In this document: positions 45,736-54,152 of the stretch, one piece after another
Layout: every line of letters begins with the position of its first letter
Position numbering within the stretch: position 1 is the first letter of the stretch
NCBI GenBank assembly: GCA_036508135.1
Contig: DATCHW010000016.1
Location: 1-64,000, forward strand
Length of the DNA stretch: 64,000 nucleotides
DNA from: DATCHW01 sp036508135
Lineage (GTDB): Bacteria > Bacteroidota > Ignavibacteria > Tepidaquicellales > Tepidaquicellaceae
Reading direction: 5' to 3'
Position numbers and translations under genes: made by a program
Notes under the pieces: generated by a model
Told to the model about the DNA's origin: nothing
What the model saw: the letters and a program-made list of their open reading frames with translations, nothing else
Database searches by the model: none

Positions 45736-45864
45736 GCTAACGTTTTTTGGCTTGGCGAAGTGGGGAATTAAAAATACAAATGTTCAATTTAGTATAAAAG
45801 TACAATAGAATTCTAATGTCCAAATATAGTGCAAAAGCCCCCATTTTGCCAAACCAATGTTAGC
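45736..45864. repeat. attC-like imperfect palindrome
   Basis: A 30-base left arm begins GCTAACG (45736) and a 26-base right arm ends ATGTTAGC (45864). They pair nearly throughout (GGC-TTGGC-AA-TGGGG against CCCC-TTTTGCC) with small bulges on the left, around a 70-bp AT-rich centre. Terminal AAC/GTT with bulged arms is reminiscent of integron attC sites. Only this copy was found and no integrase is visible. Confidence 0.35.
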
Positions 45865-45926
45865 AGTAGGCGTTTTTGAGTTATTCATTTTTAATCTCGT
45901 TCCTCCGCCAACAATTTTATCATAAT

Positions 45927-46409
45927 CTAATCCTTAGGCTCCCGCAATTCAATTTTATTTCCTTCAAGGTCTAAAATATGAACAAACTTTCCATAATCAT
46001 ATGTTTCAATTTTGTCCACGATAGTTACGTTTTTCTTTTTTAATTCTTCAACCAATACTTCTAAATTATCTACTCTATAGTTTATCATAAAGTCTTTTGT
46101 TGAAGGGTCAAAATATTTTGTATTATCCGGAAAAGGATTCCACACGGTAAGTCCCTTTTTTGTGCTGTCATCATTTTCTCGCCATTCAAAGTTTGTTCCA
46201 TATGGACTTGTGACAAACCCAAGGTGAGTTTTATACCATTCGTTAATTGCTTTTGGATCTTTGCATTTGAAAAAAATGCCGCCGATGCCTGTTACTTTTT
46301 TCATATTAATTGTGCTTTTATTTTGTTGAGATGTTATTATTGTTTTAAATGCGAAACCAAAGCAAAATGATGTCGCAATTATCAGGATTATTAAAGTCGC
46401 TTTTTTCAT
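45927..46409 (-). CDS. VOC (glyoxalase-like) family protein with N-terminal signal
   Basis: 160 residues. A hydrophobic start (MKKATLIILIIATSFCFGFA) suggests export or anchoring, which is unusual for the family. The rest is one VOC module: GIGGIFFKCKDPKAINEWYK, LGFVTSPYGTNFEWRE, PSTKDFMINYRVDNLEVLVE, then FVHILDLEGNKIELREPK with the usual glutamate. Substrate unknown (dioxygenase, glyoxalase or resistance type). Confidence 0.88.
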   Translation of the reverse strand: MKKATLIILIIATSFCFGFAFKTIITSQQNKSTINMKKVTGIGGIFFKCKDPKAINEWYKTHLGFVTSPYGTNFEWRENDDSTKKGLTVWNPFPDNTKYFDPSTKDFMINYRVDNLEVLVEELKKKNVTIVDKIETYDYGKFVHILDLEGNKIELREPKD

Positions 46410-46608
46410 TGCTTATATAAAGTTATATTTTTTTTCGTTATCGAATACTTGTTACTCTGTTATTGTTGGTTGTCGTCACGCTTACCGCTAAAGTATATAT
46501 TTATAATAAAAAGAAACCTGTACATCTATAATTATTCAGATTTAATTCTATAAACAAATTTATTTTTTGAAAAATTCAAATGGAAAGAAATATTCCTTTA
46601 TCAAAAAA

Positions 46609-46641
46609 CGAATATCCTCCCTAACTGCTGGAGGATATTCG
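46609..46641 (-). terminator. Hairpin with GGAGGATATTCG arms
   Basis: Perfect 12-bp arms CGAATATCCTCC/GGAGGATATTCG with a 9-base loop, followed on the minus strand by GTTTTTTG. It fits a terminator for transcripts coming from 46866-47066. Related hairpins stand at 47165 and 49501. The rest of 46410-46865 has a short start-less frame (about 46679-46825) and nothing else. Confidence 0.6.
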
Positions 46642-46865
46642 CAATGTGATTAAATTTAAAATTAAAATTTAAAACCCTGATGGTTTTGAATATACGGTTT
46701 TGTCATAATTAACAACTACAGAAGTCTCAAAGGATGTTTGAAAATAGACTATTCCTATTATTCCCAATAAAATCAGAACTTTCCTATTTCTTTCATAATA
46801 GAACTTTAAAATATTTGAAAATTATTATTACTCCTTCTAAACTAGTGCTTAGGAAGGAGGATAAA

Positions 46866-47066
46866 TCATTCATTATCTGTTTTATTTGTGTTTGACCATT
46901 GGATAAAACGTGTAAATGAGACTCCAATCGACATCCCCAATGCAAGGATAAACCAGAAGCCGGCATCACTTGGTTTACATTCTATTCTGGAATTAAAAAC
47001 TATAAACAAACAGGTCGTTATTATAACCGGGAATAAAACAGCCAATAGACCTTTTCTCTTTTTCAT
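46866..47066 (-). CDS. Small membrane protein, 66 residues
   Basis: MKKRKGLLAVLFPVIITTCL and FWFILALGMSIGVSFTRFIQ give two hydrophobic helices separated by a loop with KPSDAG, followed by a polar tail. A positively charged N-terminus and plausible start support a real gene, but the short length leaves doubt. No family recognised. Confidence 0.5.
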   Translation of the reverse strand: MKKRKGLLAVLFPVIITTCLFIVFNSRIECKPSDAGFWFILALGMSIGVSFTRFIQWSNTNKTDNE

Positions 47067-47157
47067 GTTATTTAATTTATTTATTCAATTAATTAAAGTA
47101 TTCTATTTTCTATCGCTTTCCCAATATATTAATTGCAAATGAAAACTAATATTCCCT

Positions 47158-47235
47158 TTATAATGCAAATATCCTCCCTTGATGGAGGATATTCGCTAGC
47201 GTATTATGAAAATCTTCCCCGCTCATTGTTCCCAA
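47158..47235. repeat. Hairpin repeat element, copy 2 of 3
   Basis: AATATCCTCC (47168-47177) and GGAGGATATT (47184-47193) form a hairpin. About 40 bp further on it still resembles the element at 49501 (AATCTTCCCCGCTCATTGTT against AATCTTTCCCGCTCATCGTT). It lies downstream of the BNR-repeat gene. Confidence 0.7.
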
Positions 47236-47282
47236 TCAAGTGTTTTAAGACCGAACAGTCATGTTTGGAAAGGAGAGTGATA

Positions 47283-49352
47283 TTATTTTATCAACAACAT
47301 TTTCTTCGTATCTGTAAACCCATCAGTGATTAGTTTGTAGAAATAAACTCCGCTTGAATAATGCGAACCGTCGAACGATGCTTCGTACGTACCGGGCTTC
47401 AGCGATTCGCTCACGAGTGTTTGCACCTCGCGACCCATTACGTCATAAACTTTCAACACCACATTGTCATTCCCGCGAAAGCGGGAATCCAGAGCAACAT
47501 CAAACTTTATCTTCGTCACCGGATTAAATGGGTTAGGATAGTTCTGTGACAGCGAAAATAAAGAAGGAATTGTTGTAGTTATTTGATTTACCGACGTAAT
47601 ATCCGAAATCAATCTCCTGCTAATTCCATGATCATAATTTCCTGCATAAATATATCCGTCTGCTGTTATTAAAGCTGATATATTGATTCCTGTAAGTCCC
47701 TCATTTTTTACCACCCATGTATCACCATTGTTCGATGACATGTATATTCCATTACCTGTTGTTCCTGCAAATAAATAATTTCCTTCTGTTAAAATGCACC
47801 AGGCACCTTTATCTGCTAATACCGCTGACCAGTTTGCACCTTCATTGCTTGAACGTAACACTCCCGGTACATTGTTGCAGGCAGCAAATAAATAATTAGA
47901 ATTAGCAGTAATATCCATAACTGAATTTATATTCATAACTGAATCCCAACTGACTCCTTCATTAGTCGTAAAATACAGACCTGTCAGGAAATAATGATTA
48001 TCCCTGAACATTCCTGTGAATATTTTTGAGCCTCTTTGATAAAAACAATTAGGAACACAACCTGTACGGTTATATACACCATTCCAGCTAACTCCGTTAT
48101 TAGTAGATTTATATATTCCTGAATATGCGGCACCTGCGTATAAATTAGAATTAAAATTCTTTAGTGCATAAATCGTTATTCTGTTCAGAGATGATTTTGT
48201 CCAGTTTATTCCGTTATCGGATGAAATATAAACACCCCCTGTATCTGAAATATAATCATATATACCTGCATAGAGAGTTGTTCCAATAGATGTCATTGAT
48301 CGCGCACTCAGCCGTGGATTAAGTTTTGATTGTATCCAGTTTAATCCTCCGTCACCCGAATAATATATCCCATTGCTTACTCCTGCGAACAATCTTGTAT
48401 TAAGTTTATAAAAACAATATACATTAATGTCAGGCGGTAAATAGTGTGTCCAGCTTAATCCGTTATCAGATGATAAGTGAACACCTCCGTATTCTAATCC
48501 TAATATTAAAACATTATTCACTTTTGAAAGCGATATCACTTTTCCATTTGGAACTGTGTTTAATAAATTCCAGGTTGTACCATTGTCTGTTGATTTATAA
48601 AACTCATAAATTGAAGTACTTGCAATCGTACTCAAATAAATATCCGCGCCTATAACTGTTATATTATAAATTGGACGTCCCTGGAATGCTGAATTAACCC
48701 AGCTAATACCATTGTCGGAAGATTTATACAATCCGTTTAATGTTGTACCAGCAAATATTATTCCGTTAATTGTATTCATTGATGAGACAGAAACACTGTC
48801 AAGTCCTCTTACGCTCCAGTTAACTCCGTTGTTTGAGGAATATATCACTTTTCCCGGCGAATATTCTCCCGTTCCTATTCCCGCAAAAATATAATTATCC
48901 TTTACTGTAAGTGAAGTAACAAAGTTAGATCCTGCACCATAAACAGTTGACCAGTTATAACCATTATTTGTGGATTTCAGTATAGCTGTTCCATTAGATG
49001 CAAATATATCAGAACCGAATGATATCATACTCGTGAAACTGTAGTATGAATTAGAGGTTTGAGTCCAGTTTATTCCTTCGTTGGTTGAAACAAATATACC
49101 TCCAGACCCTGCTGTTATAAGGTAGGAATTTTTTTGAAGTATTACTGATAAATTAACGGTTAAAGAAGACTGCACCCATTTAATACCGTTATTCGTCGAA
49201 TAATAAAAACCTGTCTGATTTGCAGAATATACTTTCCCGTTTGCAGAATAAGTGTAATAGGAAACACTCGGTAATCCTGAACTTACGGATGCCCACTGCC
49301 CATTAGCATTCATTGCTACGAGCATTACTAAGATGAAAAATAACTTTTTCAT
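47283..49352 (-). CDS. BNR/sortilin-like repeat protein with T9SS sorting domain
   Basis: 689 residues. A signal peptide (MKKLFFILVMLVAMNANGQW) is followed by about 12 blades of S-DNG-SW or ST-NG-NW type (YSSNNGVNWSVRGL, KSTDNGTTWNLL), a VPS10/BNR-like propeller. The C-terminal ~90 residues are a type A sorting domain (LSQNYPNPFNPVTKIKFDVA, KVYDVMGREVQTLV, SGVYFYKL, KKMLLIK). An in-frame palindromic insertion adds LDSRFRGNDN to it. It should be a secreted surface protein of unknown role. Confidence 0.9.
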   Translation of the reverse strand: MKKLFFILVMLVAMNANGQWASVSSGLPSVSYYTYSANGKVYSANQTGFYYSTNNGIKWVQSSLTVNLSVILQKNSYLITAGSGGIFVSTNEGINWTQTSNSYYSFTSMISFGSDIFASNGTAILKSTNNGYNWSTVYGAGSNFVTSLTVKDNYIFAGIGTGEYSPGKVIYSSNNGVNWSVRGLDSVSVSSMNTINGIIFAGTTLNGLYKSSDNGISWVNSAFQGRPIYNITVIGADIYLSTIASTSIYEFYKSTDNGTTWNLLNTVPNGKVISLSKVNNVLILGLEYGGVHLSSDNGLSWTHYLPPDINVYCFYKLNTRLFAGVSNGIYYSGDGGLNWIQSKLNPRLSARSMTSIGTTLYAGIYDYISDTGGVYISSDNGINWTKSSLNRITIYALKNFNSNLYAGAAYSGIYKSTNNGVSWNGVYNRTGCVPNCFYQRGSKIFTGMFRDNHYFLTGLYFTTNEGVSWDSVMNINSVMDITANSNYLFAACNNVPGVLRSSNEGANWSAVLADKGAWCILTEGNYLFAGTTGNGIYMSSNNGDTWVVKNEGLTGINISALITADGYIYAGNYDHGISRRLISDITSVNQITTTIPSLFSLSQNYPNPFNPVTKIKFDVALDSRFRGNDNVVLKVYDVMGREVQTLVSESLKPGTYEASFDGSHYSSGVYFYKLITDGFTDTKKMLLIK
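47466..47494. repeat. Palindromic element inserted in the sorting domain coding region
   Basis: ATTCCCGC, GAAA and GCGGGAAT form a perfect 8-bp-arm hairpin inside a GTCATT...CCAGAG sequence. It encodes LDSRFRGNDN between KFDVA and VVLKVYD, where T9SS domains of the sister proteins have no such residues. The short palindrome is widely dispersed in bacterial genomes. Confidence 0.7.
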
Positions 49353-49494
49353 AATCTTTTATGTTTTAAATATTTTCCTGACTATTTATAACTGGTCAGG
49401 AGGTGAAAAAATATTTTAAACGGGAGTCCGCCGCGGTGGATTATCTCTCACCTAAATTTAAGAATTTTATTCGCTAATTGTCACGTATTTTATC

Positions 49495-49570
49495 TAAAAC
49501 GCAAATATCCTCCCTTTGTGGAGGATATTCGCATTGTTTTATAAAATCTTTCCCGCTCATCGTTCACAAA
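49495..49570. repeat. Hairpin repeat element, copy 3 of 3
   Basis: AATATCCTCC (49504-49513) pairs with GGAGGATATT (49520-49529). A tail similar to the copy at 47158 follows. It lies 70 bp downstream of the katG stop and could act as its terminator. Confidence 0.7.
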
Positions 49571-49603
49571 AGAAACCGTGAACGAGAGCAATAGAAGTAA
49601 TAA

Positions 49604-51784
49604 CTATTTTAAATCATAACGGTCTGAGTTCATCACTTTCACCCAGGCTGCTACAAAGTCTTTTACAAATTTTTCTTTGCTGTCGTCCTGTGCGTATACT
49701 TCCGCATAAGCACGCAATATTGAGTTTGAACCGAATACCAAATCCACACGCGTCGCCGTCCATTTGGTCGTCCCTGTTTTCCTGTCAACAACGTTGTATA
49801 AATTTTCACCCGCAGGCTTCCAGGAATATTTCATGTCCGTAAGGTTCACAAAGAAATCATTGCTCAGCACACCTTCCCTGTCCGTAAACACACCGTGCTT
49901 GGTTCCGCCGTGATTCGTTCCCAGCACACGCATGCCTCCAATCAGTACAGTCATTTCCGGAGCCGTCAGCCCCATCAGTTGTGTTCTGTCAAGAAGCAGT
50001 TCTTCCGGTTTCACTGCATAATCTTCTTTCAGCCAGTTTCTGTAGCCGTCGTGAATGGGCTCTAACGATTCGAACGATTCTGCATCGGTCATCTCATCAG
50101 TTGTATCACCGCGTCCTGCATTGAAAGGTACTTTGATTTTTACTCCTGCATCATTAGCAGCCTTTTCCACTGCCGCACTTCCGCCCAGCACAATCAAATC
50201 TGCAATGCTTACTTTTTTCTGCAAACCTGATTGTATCTCCGAAAGCTTTTTCAATACTTTCTGTAATCTTTCCGGTTCGTTGCCTGCCCAGTCTTTTTGC
50301 GGGGTTAAACGAATCCGCGCTCCGTTTGCGCCGCCTCTATAGTCAGAGCTTCTGAAAGTTCTTGCACTGTCCCAGGCTGTGTTTATTAATTCCGCCTGAG
50401 TCAACCCGCTGTTTAATAATTTCGATTTTAAATCTTCTATTTCAGAATCACTCAAAGTGTAATCCACTGTTGGTACAGGGTCCTGCCAGATTAAATCTTC
50501 TTTTGGAACATCCGCACCAAGGTAACGGCTTCTCGGACCTAAATCGCGATGAGTTAATTTAAACCACGCTCTTGCAAAAACTTTTGTAAAGTATTCCTGG
50601 TCTTTAGAAAATCGTTCTAAAATTTTTCTGTATTCAGGGTCCATTTTCATTGCCATATCTGCATCCGTCATCATCGGGTTCTGGCGCTTGCCGGGGTTGT
50701 GAGCATCAAGAGGTCTGTCTTCTTCTTTTATATTAACGGGTTCCCACTGCCATGCTCCTGCCGGACTCTTTTTCGATTCCCATTCGTGATTCAGCAGCAT
50801 TTCGAAATATCCGTTATCCCATTTAGTCGGATTCGTTGTCCAGGCTCCTTCCAGACCGCTCGATACGGTATCTCCCGCATTTCCTTTACCTTTGGAATTC
50901 ATCCATCCAAAGCCTTGTTCCTGAATCTCTGCACCTTCGGGTTTTTCGCCTAAAAAACTAACATCACCATTCCCGTGTGTTTTACCTACTGTGTGTCCGC
51001 CAGCAGTCAATGCCACAGTTTCCTCATCGTTCATCGCCATACGTTTAAAAGTAACTCTTACGTCGTGTGCAGTTTTCAGCGGGTCAGGATTTCCGTCCAC
51101 ACCCTCAGGGTTTACATAAATCAATCCCATCATTACTGCTGCCAGGGGATTTTCTAAATCTCTTTCTCCGGAGTAGCGGCTGCCTTGGCTGCCTGTAGGG
51201 GCAAGCCATTCCTTCTCGTTTCCCCAGTTAACATCCTTCTCAGGATGCCAGATGTCTTCGCGTCCGCCTCCAAAGCCGAAAGTTTTCAGCCCCATAGATT
51301 CGTAAGCCATATTTCCTGCTAAAATCATTAAGTCAGCCCACGAAATCTTATTCCCATATTTTTGCTTAATCGGCCACAAAAGCCTTCGTGCTTTATCCAG
51401 GTTCACATTGTCCGGCCAGCTATTCAGAGGAGCAAAGCGCTGGTTACCTGTGTTGCTTCCGCCACGCCCGTCTGCAGTCCGGTAAGTTCCTGCCGAATGC
51501 CACGCCATACGAATCATCAGACCGCCATAGTGACCCCAGTCTGCAGGCCACCAATCCTGGCTGTCAGTCATAAAAGATTTTAAATCATTTTTAAGTGCTT
51601 CTAAATCAAGTTTTTTAAATTCCTCCTTGTAGCTGAAGTCTTTTCCAAGAGGATTTGTTTTAGTATCTTGCTGGTGCAGGATATCCAGGTTGAGCGCTTT
51701 AGGCCACCAATCCATAACGGAATTTCCTGCTTCTGTGATAGCTCCGTGCATAACGGGGCATTTTCCTTTATTTGAATTGTCCAT
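49604..51784 (-). CDS. katG: Catalase-peroxidase KatG
   Basis: 726 residues, the usual length. Two peroxidase domains: the N-terminal one is active. Distal residues R92, W95 and H96 (RMAWHSAGTYR), the covalent adduct partners W95, Y223 (GLIYVNPEG) and M249, and the proximal haem ligand H264 (TAGGHTVGKTHG) are all present. The C-terminal domain lacks the catalytic histidine, as in all KatGs. It decomposes hydrogen peroxide in the cytoplasm and shows a gene-specific higher G+C than its neighbours. Translation starts at MDNSNKGKCPVMHG. It stands alone; no OxyR or FurA gene is next to it. Confidence 0.98.
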   Translation of the reverse strand: MDNSNKGKCPVMHGAITEAGNSVMDWWPKALNLDILHQQDTKTNPLGKDFSYKEEFKKLDLEALKNDLKSFMTDSQDWWPADWGHYGGLMIRMAWHSAGTYRTADGRGGSNTGNQRFAPLNSWPDNVNLDKARRLLWPIKQKYGNKISWADLMILAGNMAYESMGLKTFGFGGGREDIWHPEKDVNWGNEKEWLAPTGSQGSRYSGERDLENPLAAVMMGLIYVNPEGVDGNPDPLKTAHDVRVTFKRMAMNDEETVALTAGGHTVGKTHGNGDVSFLGEKPEGAEIQEQGFGWMNSKGKGNAGDTVSSGLEGAWTTNPTKWDNGYFEMLLNHEWESKKSPAGAWQWEPVNIKEEDRPLDAHNPGKRQNPMMTDADMAMKMDPEYRKILERFSKDQEYFTKVFARAWFKLTHRDLGPRSRYLGADVPKEDLIWQDPVPTVDYTLSDSEIEDLKSKLLNSGLTQAELINTAWDSARTFRSSDYRGGANGARIRLTPQKDWAGNEPERLQKVLKKLSEIQSGLQKKVSIADLIVLGGSAAVEKAANDAGVKIKVPFNAGRGDTTDEMTDAESFESLEPIHDGYRNWLKEDYAVKPEELLLDRTQLMGLTAPEMTVLIGGMRVLGTNHGGTKHGVFTDREGVLSNDFFVNLTDMKYSWKPAGENLYNVVDRKTGTTKWTATRVDLVFGSNSILRAYAEVYAQDDSKEKFVKDFVAAWVKVMNSDRYDLK

Positions 51785-51871
51785 AGTATTAGTTTATAAA
51801 GTAATAAACTATTTATTTCCTGATAAGGTTTCATAACACTGGCAGGTGATAAGGAACTCTGAGAGGAAAAA

Positions 51872-52435
51872 TTATCTTATTATAGTGTTGTGTTCATCTG
51901 TTACTATTCTTTTTTCCCATTCCCTTCTAGTTTGTTCCATTGTTTTTCTAATAAGTTCATCCGTTAATCCTAATCTGTCTGCATATATTTTTGTGTAATT
52001 AGTGAGCTTTTCATCTAACACTTTTGCCCGTTCACAGAATTCAATAAAATCTTTTATCATCCTTTTCTGTCCACTATCGGAATAAAATAATTCATTATTA
52101 AATCGAAAATAATCATGAGTAATGTAGTTTCTTAATTTTAAAACATTATTTAATTCAATGCTATCTTCATCCGATAAATTATAAAGAACACTTACTTCTT
52201 TTATTAATTTCCCAAAAGTTCGTTTACCTAAGTCATAAGTATCCCATAGTTCATTAATTTCTTTTGGAGATCTCAAGTTATCTTTTGATTGTCGGAAAAC
52301 TGCAATCATATTAATAGATTGTTGCTCTAAAACTTGTGCACAAAATACTGCCTGTCCAAAATGAGCATAGATTTCTTTAGCTTTATTGTTACTATCTAAA
52401 GTCTCGAATAATTCAATTTCTGTCTTATAGTCCAT
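51872..52435 (-). CDS. HEPN-like helical protein, unknown function
   Basis: 187 residues, all-helical and highly charged. It contains R102-N-Y-I-T-H107 in LRNYITHDYF, an RX4H motif like that of HEPN ribonucleases, placed after a helix (SDEDSIELNNVLK). The N-terminal part has AHFGQAVFCAQVLEQQSINM. It may be a HEPN-type nuclease or a catalytically dead relative. No MNT antitoxin partner is adjacent. The next gene on this strand, a RipA-like membrane protein, is 312 bp upstream. Confidence 0.6.
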   Translation of the reverse strand: MDYKTEIELFETLDSNNKAKEIYAHFGQAVFCAQVLEQQSINMIAVFRQSKDNLRSPKEINELWDTYDLGKRTFGKLIKEVSVLYNLSDEDSIELNNVLKLRNYITHDYFRFNNELFYSDSGQKRMIKDFIEFCERAKVLDEKLTNYTKIYADRLGLTDELIRKTMEQTRREWEKRIVTDEHNTIIR

Positions 52436-52439
52436 GTTT

Positions 52440-52745
52440 GATTCTTAAATTCTCCTTCCCAAGGTCTACCTTGAGAGGACATTGCTACAATTAGTAATTC
52501 TAATTTGTATTTGATTTTTATTCTTCTCACCTTCCCAAGGAAAGATTGAGAAGACGAGAAGAAATCATTCTTGAGCACTTTGGGATTTTCTCTGGTTACT
52601 ATGCTCCAGCGTAGTAACCATTTAATTTCCCGTTACAACGCCGGAGCATTGTAACGAGAAATATCTATCATCCGTAACCGGAAAAAAACTTTTCCCCTCC
52701 TTCAAGCGAATAACAGGAGGGGGAATACGATGACGCGACGAACGT
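52440..52745. repeat. Cluster of palindromic elements
   Basis: In 300 bp several hairpins follow one another: TTCCCAAGG-type arms near 52446-52486 and 52520-52560, GGTTACTATGC/GCGTAGTAACC (52592-52617), CGTTACAACGC/GCATTGTAACG (about 52632-52657), and CCCCTCCT/AGGAGGGG (52696-52723). A TTCCCAAAG/CTTTGGGAA hairpin of the first type recurs at 53334-53356. No gene is seen here. Confidence 0.65.
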
Positions 52746-52747
52746 TT

Positions 52748-53293
52748 TCAAAAAACTTTTACACCTTTACACAAAATAAATTGTAATATTGATATTATCA
52801 GAAGAATAATGTAAAAAAACATGAGAAATAATGAAAGTTTTATCATTTGTTTCGATACTGAAGGTTTCTTTAGTATAGATTTTCTAATCATTAAATCAAA
52901 TTTATTTGGCTCTTTAATAGAATCATCAATTTGAAGAAATGATTCAACATCCTTATTAATTGTATCATAATTTACAGAGAAGAAATTCATTCCACTACCT
53001 GAAGTAGAGTGTTTTTCAAATTCTGCAGTTTTCTTTTCCCATCTTGTTTGCCAAAACTTGCTACCCAAATTAACTTTATACCATAATCTTGATACAATAA
53101 TTCCAAACACTGATATAATTATTGAGAATATTATATTATTCTTCAAATTTAATAAAACACCAGTAGCAATAGCAGTACATAAAATTAAGAAATAATTACT
53201 CCTTTGCCAGAACATTTTTATTTCAAAATTACGAGTTTCAATTGCTAAATTATAAAATTCTTTATTATTTATTGATTCATTTGTATAATCCAT
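52748..53293 (-). CDS. RipA-family octameric membrane protein-like
   Basis: 181 residues from the ATG at 53293 (MDYTNESINNKEFYNLAIET); the longer frame only adds sequence from a palindromic element. YNLAIETRNFEIKMFWQRSN plus two hydrophobic helices (about 40-80), a conserved RLWYKVNLGSKFWQTRWE loop and one further helix near the C-terminus match proteins annotated as RipA-family octameric membrane proteins. Their role is unclear; some are linked with host-interaction phenotypes. It is separated from its neighbours by hairpin-rich spacers. Confidence 0.75.
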   Translation of the reverse strand: MDYTNESINNKEFYNLAIETRNFEIKMFWQRSNYFLILCTAIATGVLLNLKNNIIFSIIISVFGIIVSRLWYKVNLGSKFWQTRWEKKTAEFEKHSTSGSGMNFFSVNYDTINKDVESFLQIDDSIKEPNKFDLMIRKSILKKPSVSKQMIKLSLFLMFFYIILLIISILQFILCKGVKVF

Positions 53294-53431
53294 ATTTAAT
53301 ATTTTAAATATAAAAAAAATATTTTCTCCTCTTTCCCAAAGTCCTCTTTGGGAATGAAAAGAAAGTTCTACTTTTAATTGCAAAAATAATTTAGATAAAC
53401 ACTTTTCCTACAATTTACCAATTTTATTTTA

Positions 53432-53470
53432 AAAAAAGACTTCAAAACCTTTCGGGTTTGAAGTCTTTTT
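53432..53470 (-). terminator. Rho-independent bidirectional terminator
   Basis: AAAAAGACTTCAAA-CC and GG-TTTGAAGTCTTTTT arms (one mismatch) around a CTTTCG loop, with A and T tracts at the ends. It ends the XRE regulator transcript (stop at 53715) and may also face the RipA-like gene. Confidence 0.8.
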
Positions 53471-53589
53471 GTTTATCGTTGGGGGAGGTTAATCCGAACG
53501 AAATTAATTTCTTATTTAAAGAAAAAAAAGAAATTCTCTCATCCACAACAAACGCCTGTATCCAGGCTCGTGCGGTTTATCTTTGTAAA

Positions 53590-53665
53590 CATGCTTCAGA
53601 AATTGTGCTCACCTCCTTCACCGCATCAGGAAACTCGCTCACCTTTTCCCGCTTCATCATCATCG
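53590..53665 (-). pseudogene. Short duplicate of the 3' end of the XRE regulator gene
   Basis: The plus-strand string CACCTCCTTCACCGCATCAG and the following ~35 bp repeat the sequence at 53737 (CACCTCCTTCACCGCATCAA), which encodes SEFLDAVKEVED of the regulator. It is a partial tail duplication with no start of its own. Confidence 0.6.
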
Positions 53666-53714
53666 GGTATGTAAACAGCATAACACTTCTGCTCTACTTC
53701 CGGAAGTATCAATA

Positions 53715-54068
53715 TTATCCCTTAAACTTATCCTCCACCTCCTTCACCGCATCAAGAAACTCGCTCATCTTCTCCATCGCCACACCTTTCCCGACATTCG
53801 AAACGCTCTTCACTTCCTGCTGACGTATTTTCCACAACGGATGGCTTTCTGTAGCGCGCTCTTCCTTATCCGCCACCCAGTAAAACAAATCACTCGGCAG
53901 GCACTTCAGAGCCACGCACAATTTCTCTATATGCCCGGGAGTTAGCCCAGCCATTTTCTCCGTCCCGAGTCTCGAAGCCACATTCCGCGAAAACCCTTTT
54001 CTCCTCAAAAAAGCATAAGGTTGAGTAATTCCTCTCAGCTTCATCAGATTTTTAATGTTATATTTCAG
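53715..54068 (-). CDS. XRE-family helix-turn-helix transcriptional regulator
   Basis: 117 residues from the ATG at 54068, which has an AAAAGGAG ribosome site; a start 21 bases upstream lacks one. The N-terminal HTH is MLKYNIKNLMKLRGITQPYA, FSRNVASRLGTEKMAGLTPG and HIEKLCVALKCLPSDLFYW, the Cro/CI-type helices with a conserved DLF-W ending as in HTH_26. The C-terminal tail (AMEKMSEFLDAVKEVEDKF) is helical. Immediately upstream lies a 420-bp array of 21-bp repeats with palindromic cores, which may be its operator or a target. Confidence 0.88.
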   Translation of the reverse strand: MKYNIKNLMKLRGITQPYAFLRRKGFSRNVASRLGTEKMAGLTPGHIEKLCVALKCLPSDLFYWVADKEERATESHPLWKIRQQEVKSVSNVGKGVAMEKMSEFLDAVKEVEDKFKG

Positions 54069-54152
54069 CATAAATCTCCTTTTCTGCAAATATAATAATT
54101 CATTTCCACTTAATTAACACATTTTTCGAAACATTATTTTACGCCGCCCCTT

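Noticed and set aside
46679..46825. Short hydrophobic frame (KVLILLGIIGIVYFQTS)
   Set aside because: No start codon; possibly a remnant of a small membrane protein but not supportable.
53458..53823. 121-codon plus-strand frame
   Set aside because: It is antisense to the XRE regulator and its tail duplication and begins within a terminator.
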